A DNA stretch of 64,000 nt from Pyxidicoccus sp. MSG2. Its GTDB lineage: Bacteria > Myxococcota > Myxococcia > Myxococcales > Myxococcaceae. Positions 17,701-22,247 of this stretch are shown here, piece by piece. The notes under the pieces are model-generated. The model had not been told where the DNA came from. It made no database searches and was given only the letters and a program-made list of their open reading frames with translations. The position numbers were made by a program, and so were the translations under genes. Position 1 is the stretch's first letter; the number at the start of each line of letters is the position of its first letter. The stretch spans positions 12,091,001 to 12,155,000 of the forward strand of contig NZ_JAPNKC010000001.1 in assembly GCF_026626705.1 (NCBI RefSeq). Direction: 5' to 3'.

Positions 17701-19605
17701 GCCATGCTGGAATGGCTGGAGACCCAGCGGGTGGACGTGCTGGACTGCACGCCGTCGCTGCTGAAGCTGCTGCTGCAAGCGGGCCTGCTGGAGCGCACGC
17801 ACGTGCCCGGGCTGTTGCTGCCCGGAGGCGAGGCGCTCGACGAGGCCACCTGGAAGCAGCTCGCGAGCACCGAGCGCACCCGGGCCTTCAACGTGTACGG
17901 CCCCACCGAGTGCACCGTGGACGCGACCACCTGGAGCATCCAGCACTCGCCGGTCGACGTGCCCGTCATCGGCCGGCCGCTGGCGAACGTGAGGGCCCAT
18001 GTCCTGGACGCGCACCTGCGGCTGGTGCCACCGGGCGTGCCCGGAGAGCTGTATCTCGCGGGAGAGGGGCTGGCGCGCGGCTACCTGGGCCGGCCCGACC
18101 TCACCGCCGAGCGCTTCATCCCCGACGCGTTCAGCACCGAGCCGGGAGCACGCCTGTATCGCACCGGAGACAAGGCGCGCTGGAGACATGACGGCACGCT
18201 GGAGTACCTCGGCCGCCTGGACTTCCAGGTGAAGGTGCGCGGCTACCGCCTGGAGCTGGGGGAAATCGAGTCCGCCCTGCGCACGCACCCCGCGGTGAAG
18301 GACGCGTTGGTGCTGGCGCGAGAGGACGTGCCCGGCGACAAGCGCCTGGTGGCGTACGTGGTGGAGGCGCCGTCCTCCGAGTCGACCTCGCAGGCCCTGC
18401 GAGCCTGGCTGCAGGAGCGCCTGCCCGAGTACATGGTGCCCATGGCCTTCGTGCCCCTGGCCTCGCTGCCGCTGACGGCGAACGGCAAGGTGGACCGCAA
18501 GGCCCTGCCCGCGCCGCGCACCAGTGACTCGCCCACCGCGGCCCACGTGCCGCCGAGGGATGCGCTGGAGCTGCTGCTGGCCCGCGCGTGGGAGAAGGTG
18601 CTGGGTGTGCAGCCGGTGGGCGTGCGCGGCAACTTCTTCGAGCTGGGAGGCCACTCGCTGCTGGCCGTGCGCCTCATGGCCGCCATGCGCGAGGCCACGG
18701 GCCGACAGCTCCCGCTGGCCGCGCTGTTCCGGGCTCCCACGGTGGAGCAGCTCGCGACGCTGCTGCGCGGTGGAGACGCGGGGACGTTCTCACCGCTCGT
18801 GCCCTTCGGTGCGCCTGGGACGGGCACCGCGGCGCCGTTCTTCTGCGTCCACCCGGTCGGCGGCAACGTGCTCGCCTACGCCGAGCTGGCGCGGCTGATC
18901 GGAACGGAACGTCCGTTCTACGGCCTGCAGGCGCGGGGGCTGGACGGCAGTGCTCCGCTTGGCACGGTGGAGGAGATGGCCGCCGGGTACGTGACGGCGC
19001 TGCGCTCGGTGCAGCCGTCCGGGCCGTATCACCTGGGCGGCTGGTCGATGGGCGGCGTCATCGCCTACGAGATGGCGCGGCAGCTCCGGGCGAGCGGCGA
19101 GCAGGTGGCGCTGCTGGCGTTGATCGACTCCTACGTCCCGGCGGTGACGGTGGCGACGGAGCCAGAGCCGGACCGCGTGCAGCTGGCGTTCATGTTCGCG
19201 CGCGACTTGATGGGCGCGTCGCTCGCGGACCTGCCGCTGGACCTGGAGGGGCTCGTGGGACTGGAGCCGGACGCGGTGCTGGAGCGGCTGCTGCAAGCAG
19301 CGGCCAGCGCGGGCGCCCTGCCCCCGGGCATGGATGCCGAGCACCTGGGCGCACTGTTCCGCGTGTTCGAGGCCAACCTGCTCGCATCGCGGCGCTACCA
19401 GGCCCCGGCCTCCGAGGGCCGCGTGGTGTTGTTCAAGGCGAAAGACAACGCGGAGGGACTGCCGGAGGACGGCGGCTGGTCCGCGCTGGTGGGCGAAGCG
19501 CTGGAGCGCCACCTGCTGCCGGGCGACCACTACGGCCTGCTGCGGCAGCCGGGGGTCAGCATGCTGGCGGAGCGGCTGCGTGAGGCCTTGAAGGACGCGA
19601 AGTAG
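1..19605 (+). CDS. Giant nonribosomal peptide synthetase, 3' part (5' end outside window)
   Basis: The reading frame is open from base 1, so the gene is truncated by the left edge; 6534 residues are visible. Domain order is C(partial)-A*[monooxygenase]-(C-A-T)x5-TE. The five complete modules carry intact A3 (TSGSTG), A5 (YGPTE or YGLTE) and A10 (NGKxDR) cores, five GGHS carrier motifs and five C motifs of HHxxxDxW type. No epimerization domain is present, so the residues added here should stay L unless a C domain is dual-function. A thioesterase ends the protein, so this is the last gene of the line. The first visible block lacks a carrier domain and an A3 core. It ends in a strong hairpin and converges on a patatin-like gene. 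Product unknown; assignment to the NRPS class is certain. Confidence 0.97.
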   Translation, partial: LIGYVAHSAAFRTSFAGDPTFRELLGRVKSEVSDAQSRPDVPFEYLVEELIPGKDIGQGRMADTVFVYHSSVGNGAAALELTGVRGSLVEVPNAPVQWGATLSDLTLVLSEEGGRIHGALEYATELYDEPTARRMVEHLQVMMAAALARPDELISRLPLVTEAERRTWPLPRPASVSASVPALLAERARRSPQAVAASQGDTSWTWAELSARASRVAARLRALGVRPGDPIAVCLEPSPAKLAVLWGVLEAGGATVTLGATDLGGLAVYAPEGATAPVLVTWRGITTSAKLDATRTVYVGETLEVASAPVTLDVQADTLAWLLPVGAGRPAWALNHQSLAELFDAMDGRLRPTEGGTWLAAAESTTDRPELESLWALSRGMRVAFPSQRMAAQLVRLNGGGPRTQAMDLSLIYFANDEDTLAGPKYELLVEGAKFADAHGFSAVWTPERHFHSFGGLYPQPAVVAAALSTVTRNLRLRSGSVVLPLHDPMLIAEQWSVVDNLSNGRVGLSVATGWHVQDFSFNPSAYEDRRNVLLRNLETLRAIWRGEKQRRKGGGGVTVEVALRPKPVQKELPVWLTATSSPETFRMAGELGAGVLTGLLAHSLEEMKPKVALYREAWRRNGHPGRGHITCMVHTFIGEDYQEVLRTVRKPLLSYFRGSADIVASLLAAQGHQGEIDKVSEEDINAILEHSFENYAKVTGLIGTVESGLQRMRDMREADVDEVACLIDFGVETPVVLDGLRHLAALRERMEAEATVRQEQVLVESSQGVGELLELARQSGTVVLHTSARLARTLTELPKARESLAPVGALVLEGASAELATALHQSAGVEVLLAGGAVEGALLPKAPGERVPAGLQVWVLDEAGLPVPTGVVGELALEGAGLPRGLWRAAEEERRRLVPHPTGATRRIYRTGRHVRLRADGRVESVSMPAAKAPVAPAPGKAPTAPAPKAPVAPKAPAPRAVSAQAIPRVPRDRPLPLSFVQQRFWYLQQLEPTSVAYNNASNFRLTGALDTAALQAALDELVRRHEVLRTTYSLADNGTAVQIIQPGGSLPMPVEDVHGATPEELEAALIRRCQEHAGLPFDLEKGPVVRALLLRAGPEHHVLSLILHHAVSDAWCNMVLAREMTILYACFGAGLPSPLPELPVQYADYAVWQRQYLEGAVLEEQLRWWKDQLFGVPALELPTDRPRPAVQSYAGGLHTFEWPRELSDPLLALGRREGATSFMVMMALYQLLLGRYSGQDDFAIGTPIAGRSQPEVEGLIGCFLNTLAFRTRLSGAPTFRELLGRVKQQALGAYTRQDAPFERLMELLQLPRDLSRTPVFQVILNVLNTPEPDATPQSLQIGQVVVPASTAKFDLGLEVWEHRGGMTVRFEYSTSLFDRATVERMAEHLTGLARAVVASPDLSLPLLPLLTEAEREQVLVEWNATASDYPREACIHHLFEQQATLHPDAVALEFGDEKLTYAQLDTRANQMAHLLWLHGVGPDALVAVCLERSVELIVSLLAILKAGGAYLPLDASYPAQRLAFMLEDAPPRLLITTQALRKGLPVAESVPCLFVEELPLAALPRTRPVSGATSRHLAYVDFTSGSTGRPKGVAVEHRGVMRLLHGARYAHLGPEETFLLIAPISFDASTLEVWGPLLFGGRLVVFPAQSPSDLELLSTVLTRHSVTTLHLTAGLFSQVVDFKPDCLKGVRQLLTGGDVVSAPHVRRVVEGMFIPVTACYGPTESTLFTSTWRMTDASQVGSAIPIGRPIANTQVYVLDEHFQPVPPGIPGELFIGGDGLARGYLSRPELTAERFIPNPFSAVAGERLYRTGDKARWRADGVLEFLGRIDTQVKVRGYRIELAEVEAALLTHPGVREAVAVVRQDTPGDKRLVAYVTGDAGPLDSTELRAYVQERLPEYMVPSAVVHLGTLPLTSNGKVDRKALPAPDVAVAQRGRYIAPRTPNEQTLADLFAQLLGVSRVGTQDSFFELGGHSLLATQLVARVRTTFGMELPLRALFEAPTVAALAARLDSRQPASSGSRAVPPLTRADRSSRLPLSFAQQRLWFIGQLGAGASAYNIPMPMTLEGTLDVAALQQGFDELVRRHEALRTTFSAESGEPFQVIHPATSLPIESVDLMRLADASLRQTEAVRLATEEARRPFDLVNGPLVRALLLKVEETRHLLVLNLHHIISDGWSTGVLVREMAALYAAFSQGQPSPLPELPVQYADHAVWQRGWLQGEVLDEQLDYWRKQLTGAPAHLELPTDKPRPPRQSFQGAPMPLNLSRELSEAVEALAKREGATPFMLLLSAFQVLLARYSGQDDISVGSPIAARRHAESEALIGFFANTLVLRTRLQSGATFRELLAQVRDTTLGAYEHQDVPFEKLVEDLQPARDLSRTPLFQVIFALQNAPMPELSLPGMSMRSMEPEHGLIRFDLELSFHRTGDGFHGGFNYDTALFERTTIAGMAEHLRVLLEAAVASPDLPLSRLPLLTREERHQVLSAWNDTTVDFPRDTPVHVLFAKQASRTPGAVALAQGSRTLTYGELDARSNQLAHHLRTLGVGPGARVGLCVERSAELVIGILGILKAGAAYVPVDAHHPAERITWMLREAGANVVLTQQSLVDGLRDVGGSRVLLDAEWNAIASRPATAPDVSVSGEALAYVMFTSGSTGRPKGVCVPHRGVVRLVQGSRFMRFGPEEVILQLAPAAFDASTLELWGALLHGARLVLAPAGALALEDLAALLVRERISTLWLTAALFEQMALNQGESLAKVRQVLAGGDVLPVQRVREHLARLSPNAVLINGYGPTENTTFSATHALRATDDVGRSVPIGRPLSNSTAYVLDASLQPVPPGVPGELYVGGDGLAWGYLNRADLTAERFIPHPFATTPGARLYRTGDQVRWRADGTLEFLGRADFQVKVRGFRIELGEIETVLRQFTGLQEAVVLAREDVPGDKRLVAYVVPSTPGLDPEALRAFVQRQLPEYMVPSAFVELGTLPLNANGKVDRKALPAPEAPATAEGQFVAPRDELETRLAAIWAEVLRVEKVGINDDFFRLGGHSLLATQVVSRIRASLDVELPLSELFSAPTVAGLAARLASARGTRAPTLARAARTRDVPLSFAQQRLWFIDQLHPGNSLYNVPLALRLDGVLDETALQRSFEELVRRHESLRTTFRTDAGQPVQEIRQTLFVPLQRVNLSKIAEEDLRQAEAMRLATEESRRPFDLSRGPLLRTLLLKLGAREHVLVIHMHHIVSDGWSMGVLVREMTASYEAFRRGLPSPLPELPLQYADYAVWQREWLQGATLEAQLAWWKEQLGGAPHALDMPTDKARPAVFSHKGTTLPVRLPLGLTQKVEAMAQREGVTPFMLLLAVFQTLLHRYSGQDDLLVGSPIANRNQGATEGLIGFFVNTLVLRARFTPALTFRELLAQVRDTTLGAFEHQAVPFEKLVEELQPERDTSRTPLFQAMFAMQNAPVPELVLPELSVRQADVEDADVALYEWSLDLFRPPEGFVGALNYSTDLFEASTATRFFEHFRQLLEGVLARPDARVDGLPLLESGERHRLLVEWNGVREELPRDARIHALFEAQVARTPDAPAVTAGATTVTYRELDARANRLAHQLRQLGVGLETRVAVCVERSVELMAALLGVLKAGGAYVPLDPEYPAERLAFMLEDSGARVVVSRGALKAKLGEAVGRVWVDVDAVPDTADVPVTGAQVPPEAAAYVLYTSGSTGQPKGVVVQHRSLVNFTLAAHRTFPVDPGDRVLQFASISWDTSAEEIYPCLTRGGTLVLRTPDMLDVPEAFLAKVEAAGVTQLNLPTAFWHEVTASLDAGKARLPAGLKWVVIGGERAVPERVAQWRQRVGSSVPLLNTYGLTEVTAVATSVDLACASEPVQDGREVSIGRPLTNVLLYVLDPDLVPVPTGVIGELFIGGEGVARGYHGRPDLTAERFVPSPFGNGERLYRTGDQARWRRDGGLEYLGRGDTQVKVRGIRIEPGEIEAALLAQASVRDVVVHLREDVPGDKRLVAYVIASEDVDSLDVTGLRAELRKHLPEYMVPAAFVALTALPLTPNGKVDRKALPAPEASQLQSSAAHEPPATPVEARLAELWKELLRVSVVGRRESFFDLGGHSLLATQLVARIRAAFNVDLSLRSLFDAPTVAALAERIQSATAGSELPALTRTGGEGPLPLSFSQQRLWFLDQLQPGSALYNMPSALRLSGTLEPSAFQLAINELVRRHDSLRTTFHSEAGEPFQRIHPATALKVEAVDLSGLPDEAYRQSEAVRHASEDAQRPFDLATGPLLRVTLLKLEPAEHVLLLCMHHIVSDGWSMGVLVREVVTLYEAFRRDQPSPLPELPMQYADFAVWQRGWLRDAMLKAQLGWWREQLEGAPPALELPTDKPRPATLTHRGSMVPVHLSPALSQALESLAQREGVTPYMLLLAAFQTLLRRYSGQDDVLVGSPIAGRRHAQTEGLIGFFVNTLVLRARFAPALTFRELLAQVRNTTLGAYEHQDIPFEKLVEELQPARDLGRTPLFQAFFVLQNTPMAELSLPELTLRNVDVEATASRFELELSLTRTPAGYQGALIFNTDLFERRTAARLVDHLRLLLEGALARPEQALSALPLLTEGEREQVLVEWNATASDYPREACIHHLFEQQATLRPDAVALEFGDEKLTYAQLDTRANQLAHLLKLHGVGPDVLVAVCLERSVELIVSLLAILKAGGAYLPLDASYPAQRLAFMLEDAPPRLVLTSRALRSSSSMPESVSCLFVEELPLDALPRTRPVSGVTSRHLAYVDFTSGSTGRPKGVAVEHRGVMRLLHGARYAHLGPEETFLLIAPISFDASTLEVWGPLLFGGRLVVFPAQSPSDLELLSTVLTRHSVTTLHLTAGLFSQVVDFKPDCLKGVRQLLTGGDVVSAPHVRRVVEGMFIPVTACYGPTESTLFTSTWRMTEASQVGSAIPIGRPIANTQVYVLDEHFQPVPPGIPGELFIGGDGLARGYLSRPELTAERFIPNPFSAVAGERLYRTGDKARWRADGVLEFLGRIDTQVKVRGYRIELAEVEAALLTHPGVREAVAVVRHDTPGDKRLVAYVTGDASPTELRAYVQERLPEYMVPSAVVHLDTLPLTSNGKMDRKALPVPDASAALTKQYVAPRTAREEMLAGLFSQLLGTARVGVNDSFFELGGHSLLATQLVARIQATFNVELPLRALFEAPTVAALAERIGTTTTSTRMPPLVRARTEGRVPLSFAQQRLWFLDQLQPGQALYNMPSALRLTGTLERAAFERTFAELVRRHESLRTTFHSEGGEPYQVIHPATSSPHPFVDLSTLPPEQRQSEALRIATEDAQRPFDLSTGPLLRVTLLRLEPTEHVLLLCMHHSISDGWSMGVLVREVAVMYEAFRRGAPSPLPELPVQYTDYSVWQRTWLRGETLQAQLGWWREQLGGAPHALDLPTDKPRPATLTHRGAAVPLHLPSALSQRVEALAQSEGATPYMLLLAAFQALLHRHSGQDDVLVGSPIAGRRHAQTEGLIGFFVNTLVLRARFAPSLSFRQLLAQVRNTTLGAYEHQDIPFERLVEELQPARDLGRTPLFQALFVLQNTPESEVSLPELTLRSLEVTPDTTKFELNLGLTPTPEGYRGGLSYATDLFTHATAVQLTAHFQLLLEGVVASPDTALSELPLLTADERQRVLVEWNGARADFPRDACLHQLFEQQVARTPDAPAVVMGEEALSFRQLDAKANQLAHLLRSLGVGPEVPVAFCLERSPEALVTVLGILKAGGAFVPIDPTAPAPRRSLILDDCGAPILITRQAMADAWRPEVRQVLCLDTLQARLASLPDEGPPGLASAEHLAYVIYTSGSTGTPKGVMVRHRSVLHLHRALALSVHAGQPAGLRVSLNAPLFFDASIKQLIQWVDGHCLCIVPEETRLDPGAMLEWLETQRVDVLDCTPSLLKLLLQAGLLERTHVPGLLLPGGEALDEATWKQLASTERTRAFNVYGPTECTVDATTWSIQHSPVDVPVIGRPLANVRAHVLDAHLRLVPPGVPGELYLAGEGLARGYLGRPDLTAERFIPDAFSTEPGARLYRTGDKARWRHDGTLEYLGRLDFQVKVRGYRLELGEIESALRTHPAVKDALVLAREDVPGDKRLVAYVVEAPSSESTSQALRAWLQERLPEYMVPMAFVPLASLPLTANGKVDRKALPAPRTSDSPTAAHVPPRDALELLLARAWEKVLGVQPVGVRGNFFELGGHSLLAVRLMAAMREATGRQLPLAALFRAPTVEQLATLLRGGDAGTFSPLVPFGAPGTGTAAPFFCVHPVGGNVLAYAELARLIGTERPFYGLQARGLDGSAPLGTVEEMAAGYVTALRSVQPSGPYHLGGWSMGGVIAYEMARQLRASGEQVALLALIDSYVPAVTVATEPEPDRVQLAFMFARDLMGASLADLPLDLEGLVGLEPDAVLERLLQAAASAGALPPGMDAEHLGALFRVFEANLLASRRYQAPASEGRVVLFKAKDNAEGLPEDGGWSALVGEALERHLLPGDHYGLLRQPGVSMLAERLREALKDAK
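2926..6040 (+). other. NRPS module 2 (C-A-T), specificity code DALHLGCLFK
   Basis: C domain from about 2926 with HHAVSDAW at 3328-3351 (Ala where Gly is usual before Trp). A domain about 4320-5790 with A3 at 4750-4770. The code was read by alignment to the GrsA Phe domain: FDASTL, then TLHLTAG, LLTGGD and CYGPTESTLF give DALHLGCLF plus the A10 lysine. I cannot match this code to a known residue; the framework is that of hydrophobic-residue domains. T domain Ser at 5926-5928 in GGHSLL. The block from 4249 to about 5776 is duplicated in module 5. Confidence 0.85.
4249..5776 (+). repeat. Copy 1 of a 1.5-kb internal A-domain duplication
   Basis: Spans the C-A linker through A10 of module 2 and matches 13810-15328 at a constant offset of 9561 bases until about 5640. 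There the second copy lacks 9 bases (GDAGPLDSTEL versus GDASPTEL) and the offset becomes 9552. The stretch from A3 to A5 is almost base-identical even at third positions, which points to recent duplication or gene conversion. Confidence 0.9.
6100..9225 (+). other. NRPS module 3 (C-A-T), valine-like code DALWLGGTFK
   Basis: C domain starts about 6100 with HHIISDGW at 6508-6531. The A domain (about 7500-8975) has FDASTLELW, TLWLTAALF, VLAGGD and GYGPTENTTF, giving DALWLGGTFK. This differs from the published valine code DAFWLGGTFK only at position 239 (Leu for Phe), so a branched aliphatic residue, probably Val, is predicted. T domain Ser at 9115-9117. All core motifs look intact. Confidence 0.82.
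9280..12425 (+). other. NRPS module 4 (C-A-T), code DTENVGTAVK, residue unknown
   Basis: C domain from about 9280 with HHIVSDGW at 9682-9705. The A domain (about 10675-12165) is of a different subgroup from its neighbours: A4 reads WDTSAEE instead of FDAS, and A5 reads TYGLTE with Leu for Pro. Read-out is DTENVGTAVK. I know no reliable match, so no residue is predicted; Glu and Asn in the pocket suggest a polar or charged side chain. T domain Ser at 12316-12318. Confidence 0.8.
12485..15590 (+). other. NRPS module 5 (C-A-T), code DALHLGCLFK, duplicate A domain of module 2
   Basis: C domain from about 12485, HHIVSDGW at 12886-12909. The A domain (about 13870-15340) is nearly identical to that of module 2, including every code residue, so both modules should add the same building block. 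T domain Ser at 15478-15480. The C domain is not the module-2 C domain: it resembles that of module 6, so only the A segment was copied. Confidence 0.85.
13810..15328 (+). repeat. Copy 2 of the internal A-domain duplication
   Basis: Partner of 4249-5776. Differences cluster between A2 and A3 (about 14160-14235, where the copies differ at several residues) and after A9, so the best conserved core includes the whole binding-pocket region. Confidence 0.9.
15640..18770 (+). other. NRPS module 6 (C-A-T), glutamate code DAKDLGVVDK
   Basis: C domain from about 15640 with HHSISDGW at 16045-16068. The A domain (about 17035-18515) shows FFDASIKQL, VLDCTPSLL, LLPGGEAL and VYGPTECTVD, giving DAKDLGVVDK. 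This equals the published code of the glutamate-activating first domain of surfactin synthetase; the Gln code differs only by Gln for Lys at position 239. T domain Ser at 18655-18657. This is the last extension before release, so the peptide is expected to end in Glu. Confidence 0.84.
18790..19605 (+). other. Type I thioesterase domain (chain release)
   Basis: Alpha/beta-hydrolase thioesterase following the last T domain, opening with FFCVHPVGGNV. The nucleophile elbow GWSMGG places the catalytic Ser at 19045-19047, the Asp is in LIDSYVP (19126-19128) and the His in GDHYGLL (19528-19530). All three catalytic residues are present, so it should hydrolyse or cyclise the finished chain. Confidence 0.93.
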
Positions 19606-19620
19606 AAGTCCGGTTCCGGA

Positions 19621-19654
19621 TGTCGCCGCTCCAGGAGGCGCTGGAGCGGCGACA
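19621..19654. terminator. Bidirectional hairpin between convergent genes
   Basis: Perfect 13-bp stem TGTCGCCGCTCCA / TGGAGCGGCGACA with an 8-base loop (ggaggcgc). It lies 15 bases after the NRPS stop and 6 bases before the stop of the convergent patatin-like gene. There is no T-tract, as is common in GC-rich genomes, so it could act in either direction. Confidence 0.75.
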
Positions 19655-19659
19655 CCGGC

Positions 19660-22110
19660 TCACCACAGCGTGATGAGTACCTCCACTCCGAGGGAACTCT
19701 CCTTGAAGACCTTGGGCCACCCGGCACTCAGCGTCCTGTCGTGTTGCTTGAACAGGGCCACGGGCACCGTCAGCCGGAGTCCCACCATCTCCATGAGGTC
19801 CAGCCCCAACCGCAGTTCCGGGAGTTGGAGGGCCGCTTCGTGCGGCGAGCTCAGGTAGCTGCCAGAGAAGCCGGCTCCCGCGCGCCATCGGAGATAGGGA
19901 CCTCGATCGAGCCACGACAACTCTCCGTCGAAGCCATCCAGGTCAGAGACCCAGTCCACGTATCCGCCAAGCGAGAACCAGCGCACCCGGGTCTCATTGG
20001 GAACGATCTGGTCCATGTCCCGCACACCGAAAGCGGACGCCCAGACTCCCATCCTCCACTCACTCCGGTTGTACGCACCGCTCTCACGTCCATCCTCGAA
20101 CGCCGCGAGCGGTTCTTCCCAGCCGAGTCCCAGGCCCCGCTGACGGCTGAGCTGAAGGGTGATGGCGCCAGTGGGGTGCGTATACGTCAGCCACTCGTCG
20201 AGGAACGCTGCGCCGACAGGTCGCATGACCACCCGCATGCCCCCCTGCTGCTTGCTGACCATGTCGTGGAACGCGTGTCCGAGCCGCTCACGAACCGGCA
20301 TCAGGTCATTCCGGGTGCCAGTCGCCACAGCTCCATTGAAGACGCCGCTGCTGTAGCGGTAGTGCGCTTCACCAAGCGCCTTGAGGAGCGCGTCGACGTC
20401 GTCCTCCTCAAGTTTTCGGAGCAATGCAGCCCGCGATAGCTCTTTGGCAGCTGTACGCAGCCTCCCAAGCTCGACCAGTTCCTCGGTGCCTCTACATGCG
20501 CCATACACGACACACCGGAAGCCAGGAGAAGACACATCGAGCACCTCCGCGACCCGGTCTGCACGGTCCTGTAACGACTCATTCTCGATGGGGGGCACCA
20601 GGAGCTCGACTGCCCGCGTCGTAGAGAACTGAGTCGCCAGGAACCAGATGGCGTCCGACATCCCGCGGAAGAAATCATGCTCGCGAAAGCGTCGGTCGAA
20701 GAAGCCCATCATGGCGAAGCGGAACTCGGAAGGAAGCACCGACGTACGACGCGGAATCTTGATGCGTCCGGACAATTTCGGCTCGTGCTCCAACGTGTCG
20801 AGGACCACGCTGTCCTGCGCCCCGGACATGAGGTTGCCCGCGTACTGGAAGTAGGTCTCAGCCAGTGGGCTGTTGGACTCTGGCTTCCGGTGCCAGGGCT
20901 TTCGCAAACGCAGAGAAGCGAAGTCCTGGTCCATGTAGACGATGGGGAAACGACTGGAGTCGAAAACGAATCGCTGTTTTTCGCTCGGGTCGGCCCTCGA
21001 GTGCGACTCCTTCTCGTTCCAGCGCATGCCCAGTCGCACTGCCAGGTCGAGTGGGTTGTTGTTGAGGAAGCCGCCGTCCACCAGCTTCAAGGAATCGGGA
21101 TCCTCCCAGTTCTCCTCGTTGAAGAACGACGCATTGAGCTTTACGGGTGGAAACGCGAAGGGGAAGGAGCCAGAGGCTTGTGGGGCGAGCAGGAGGTTCT
21201 CAACCGAAACCTCCTGCCCCCCATCTTCCCTGGGCCGCGTTCCCAGCGCCGGATAGTAGCGTTGCTCATCCACGTCCACCGCGATGAACGGCCACGTGGC
21301 ACTCTTGGCCCCTTGTAGGAATGGAAGCCGCGCTGCGAGCTTCCCTCTTCCGTGGGTCATCACCTGGACAGCGAGCTTCTCCGTTACGCGCGTGAGGTGG
21401 GCCCTGGACTCAGGCCCTCCTTCTCCAAAGGGAACCGCGCGCCCACTCAGGTTCGTCACGGTGACGCCAAAGGCGAAGGTGCAGTCCTTGCGAAACTCCG
21501 TCTCCTTCGCTTTCACCTGGATGCGTTGGAGTGTTTCCCGCATGTATGACCCGCTGAAGAGGTGGTCGGTCCTGGCTGGATCCTCGAGTGGGAGCAATCC
21601 ATCGAGGTCGAGCCTCTTGATCCAGATCTCCCAGAACAGGCTCTCCTCAGGCGACCACCGAGGCTGAGCAAAAGCCTCATCGCATGACGCGAGCCCCCCC
21701 AGGAGAGCATTCACGGCGCCGGCTGAAGCGCCCGTCCATACACGGGGGGAAGGATCCCCCAACTGGGCGTCCGCTCCCTTCTGCCGCGCAAGACTCCAGA
21801 ATCTCACGAGGGTGGAGATGAACCCTGCCTGATATGCGCCGAGGCTGATGCCTCCGCTGACGACGACGACCGGCGGGCTCCGCTTCGTCTTGTCGGCCAG
21901 GACACGCGCGACGTCCGGGTCTTGGACATCCTGGGGCGGGAACTCCTCGATGCGAGCACTCGCACTGGCACCATCGACTGAAGGCCCGGCATCGGGCAGC
22001 TCAGCACCGAGCGTCTTCTCATCGGGTACTACGTCGGCGGTGTATTCCTGAGCGAAGCCGGTAAGCGAGAACAGCAAGACCGCGCACGCGCAAAGACTGG
22101 ATCTGGGCAT
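19660..22110 (-). CDS. Secreted patatin-like phospholipase with barrel-like C-terminus
   Basis: An 816-residue protein. The start at 22110 is chosen because it opens a signal peptide (MPRSSLCACAVLLFSLTGFAQ region); the frame continues upstream to 22212 but that extension looks non-coding. The patatin core has the oxyanion loop GGISLGAYQAG (residues 86-96), the nucleophile elbow GASAGA (Ser 129) and the catalytic Asp in DGGFLNNNP (Asp 345). The last 150 residues are rich in alternating hydrophobic and aromatic strands and end in LITLW, a C-terminal aromatic as in outer-membrane barrels. This suggests a surface lipase, possibly of the patatin/barrel (PlpD-like) kind. G+C is visibly lower than in flanking genes. 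It is transcribed alone and converges on the NRPS. Confidence 0.85.
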   Translation of the reverse strand: MPRSSLCACAVLLFSLTGFAQEYTADVVPDEKTLGAELPDAGPSVDGASASARIEEFPPQDVQDPDVARVLADKTKRSPPVVVVSGGISLGAYQAGFISTLVRFWSLARQKGADAQLGDPSPRVWTGASAGAVNALLGGLASCDEAFAQPRWSPEESLFWEIWIKRLDLDGLLPLEDPARTDHLFSGSYMRETLQRIQVKAKETEFRKDCTFAFGVTVTNLSGRAVPFGEGGPESRAHLTRVTEKLAVQVMTHGRGKLAARLPFLQGAKSATWPFIAVDVDEQRYYPALGTRPREDGGQEVSVENLLLAPQASGSFPFAFPPVKLNASFFNEENWEDPDSLKLVDGGFLNNNPLDLAVRLGMRWNEKESHSRADPSEKQRFVFDSSRFPIVYMDQDFASLRLRKPWHRKPESNSPLAETYFQYAGNLMSGAQDSVVLDTLEHEPKLSGRIKIPRRTSVLPSEFRFAMMGFFDRRFREHDFFRGMSDAIWFLATQFSTTRAVELLVPPIENESLQDRADRVAEVLDVSSPGFRCVVYGACRGTEELVELGRLRTAAKELSRAALLRKLEEDDVDALLKALGEAHYRYSSGVFNGAVATGTRNDLMPVRERLGHAFHDMVSKQQGGMRVVMRPVGAAFLDEWLTYTHPTGAITLQLSRQRGLGLGWEEPLAAFEDGRESGAYNRSEWRMGVWASAFGVRDMDQIVPNETRVRWFSLGGYVDWVSDLDGFDGELSWLDRGPYLRWRAGAGFSGSYLSSPHEAALQLPELRLGLDLMEMVGLRLTVPVALFKQHDRTLSAGWPKVFKESSLGVEVLITLW

Positions 22111-22247
22111 CAGCAATGACCCCGAGAAGCGCCCCTGGTTGGAGCAGCGCGAAGCCTTGCATTGCCTGCCGGAATCCAGCAACCCGCCAGGGCTCGCAAG
22201 AACAGGCGACACCGTGCTGTCGTTCAGGCCATTGCCGCGGTGGCGGG

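Noticed and set aside
22111-22212. N-terminal extension of the patatin gene to 22212
   Set aside because: It would bury the signal peptide, and the extra residues resemble no secretion signal.
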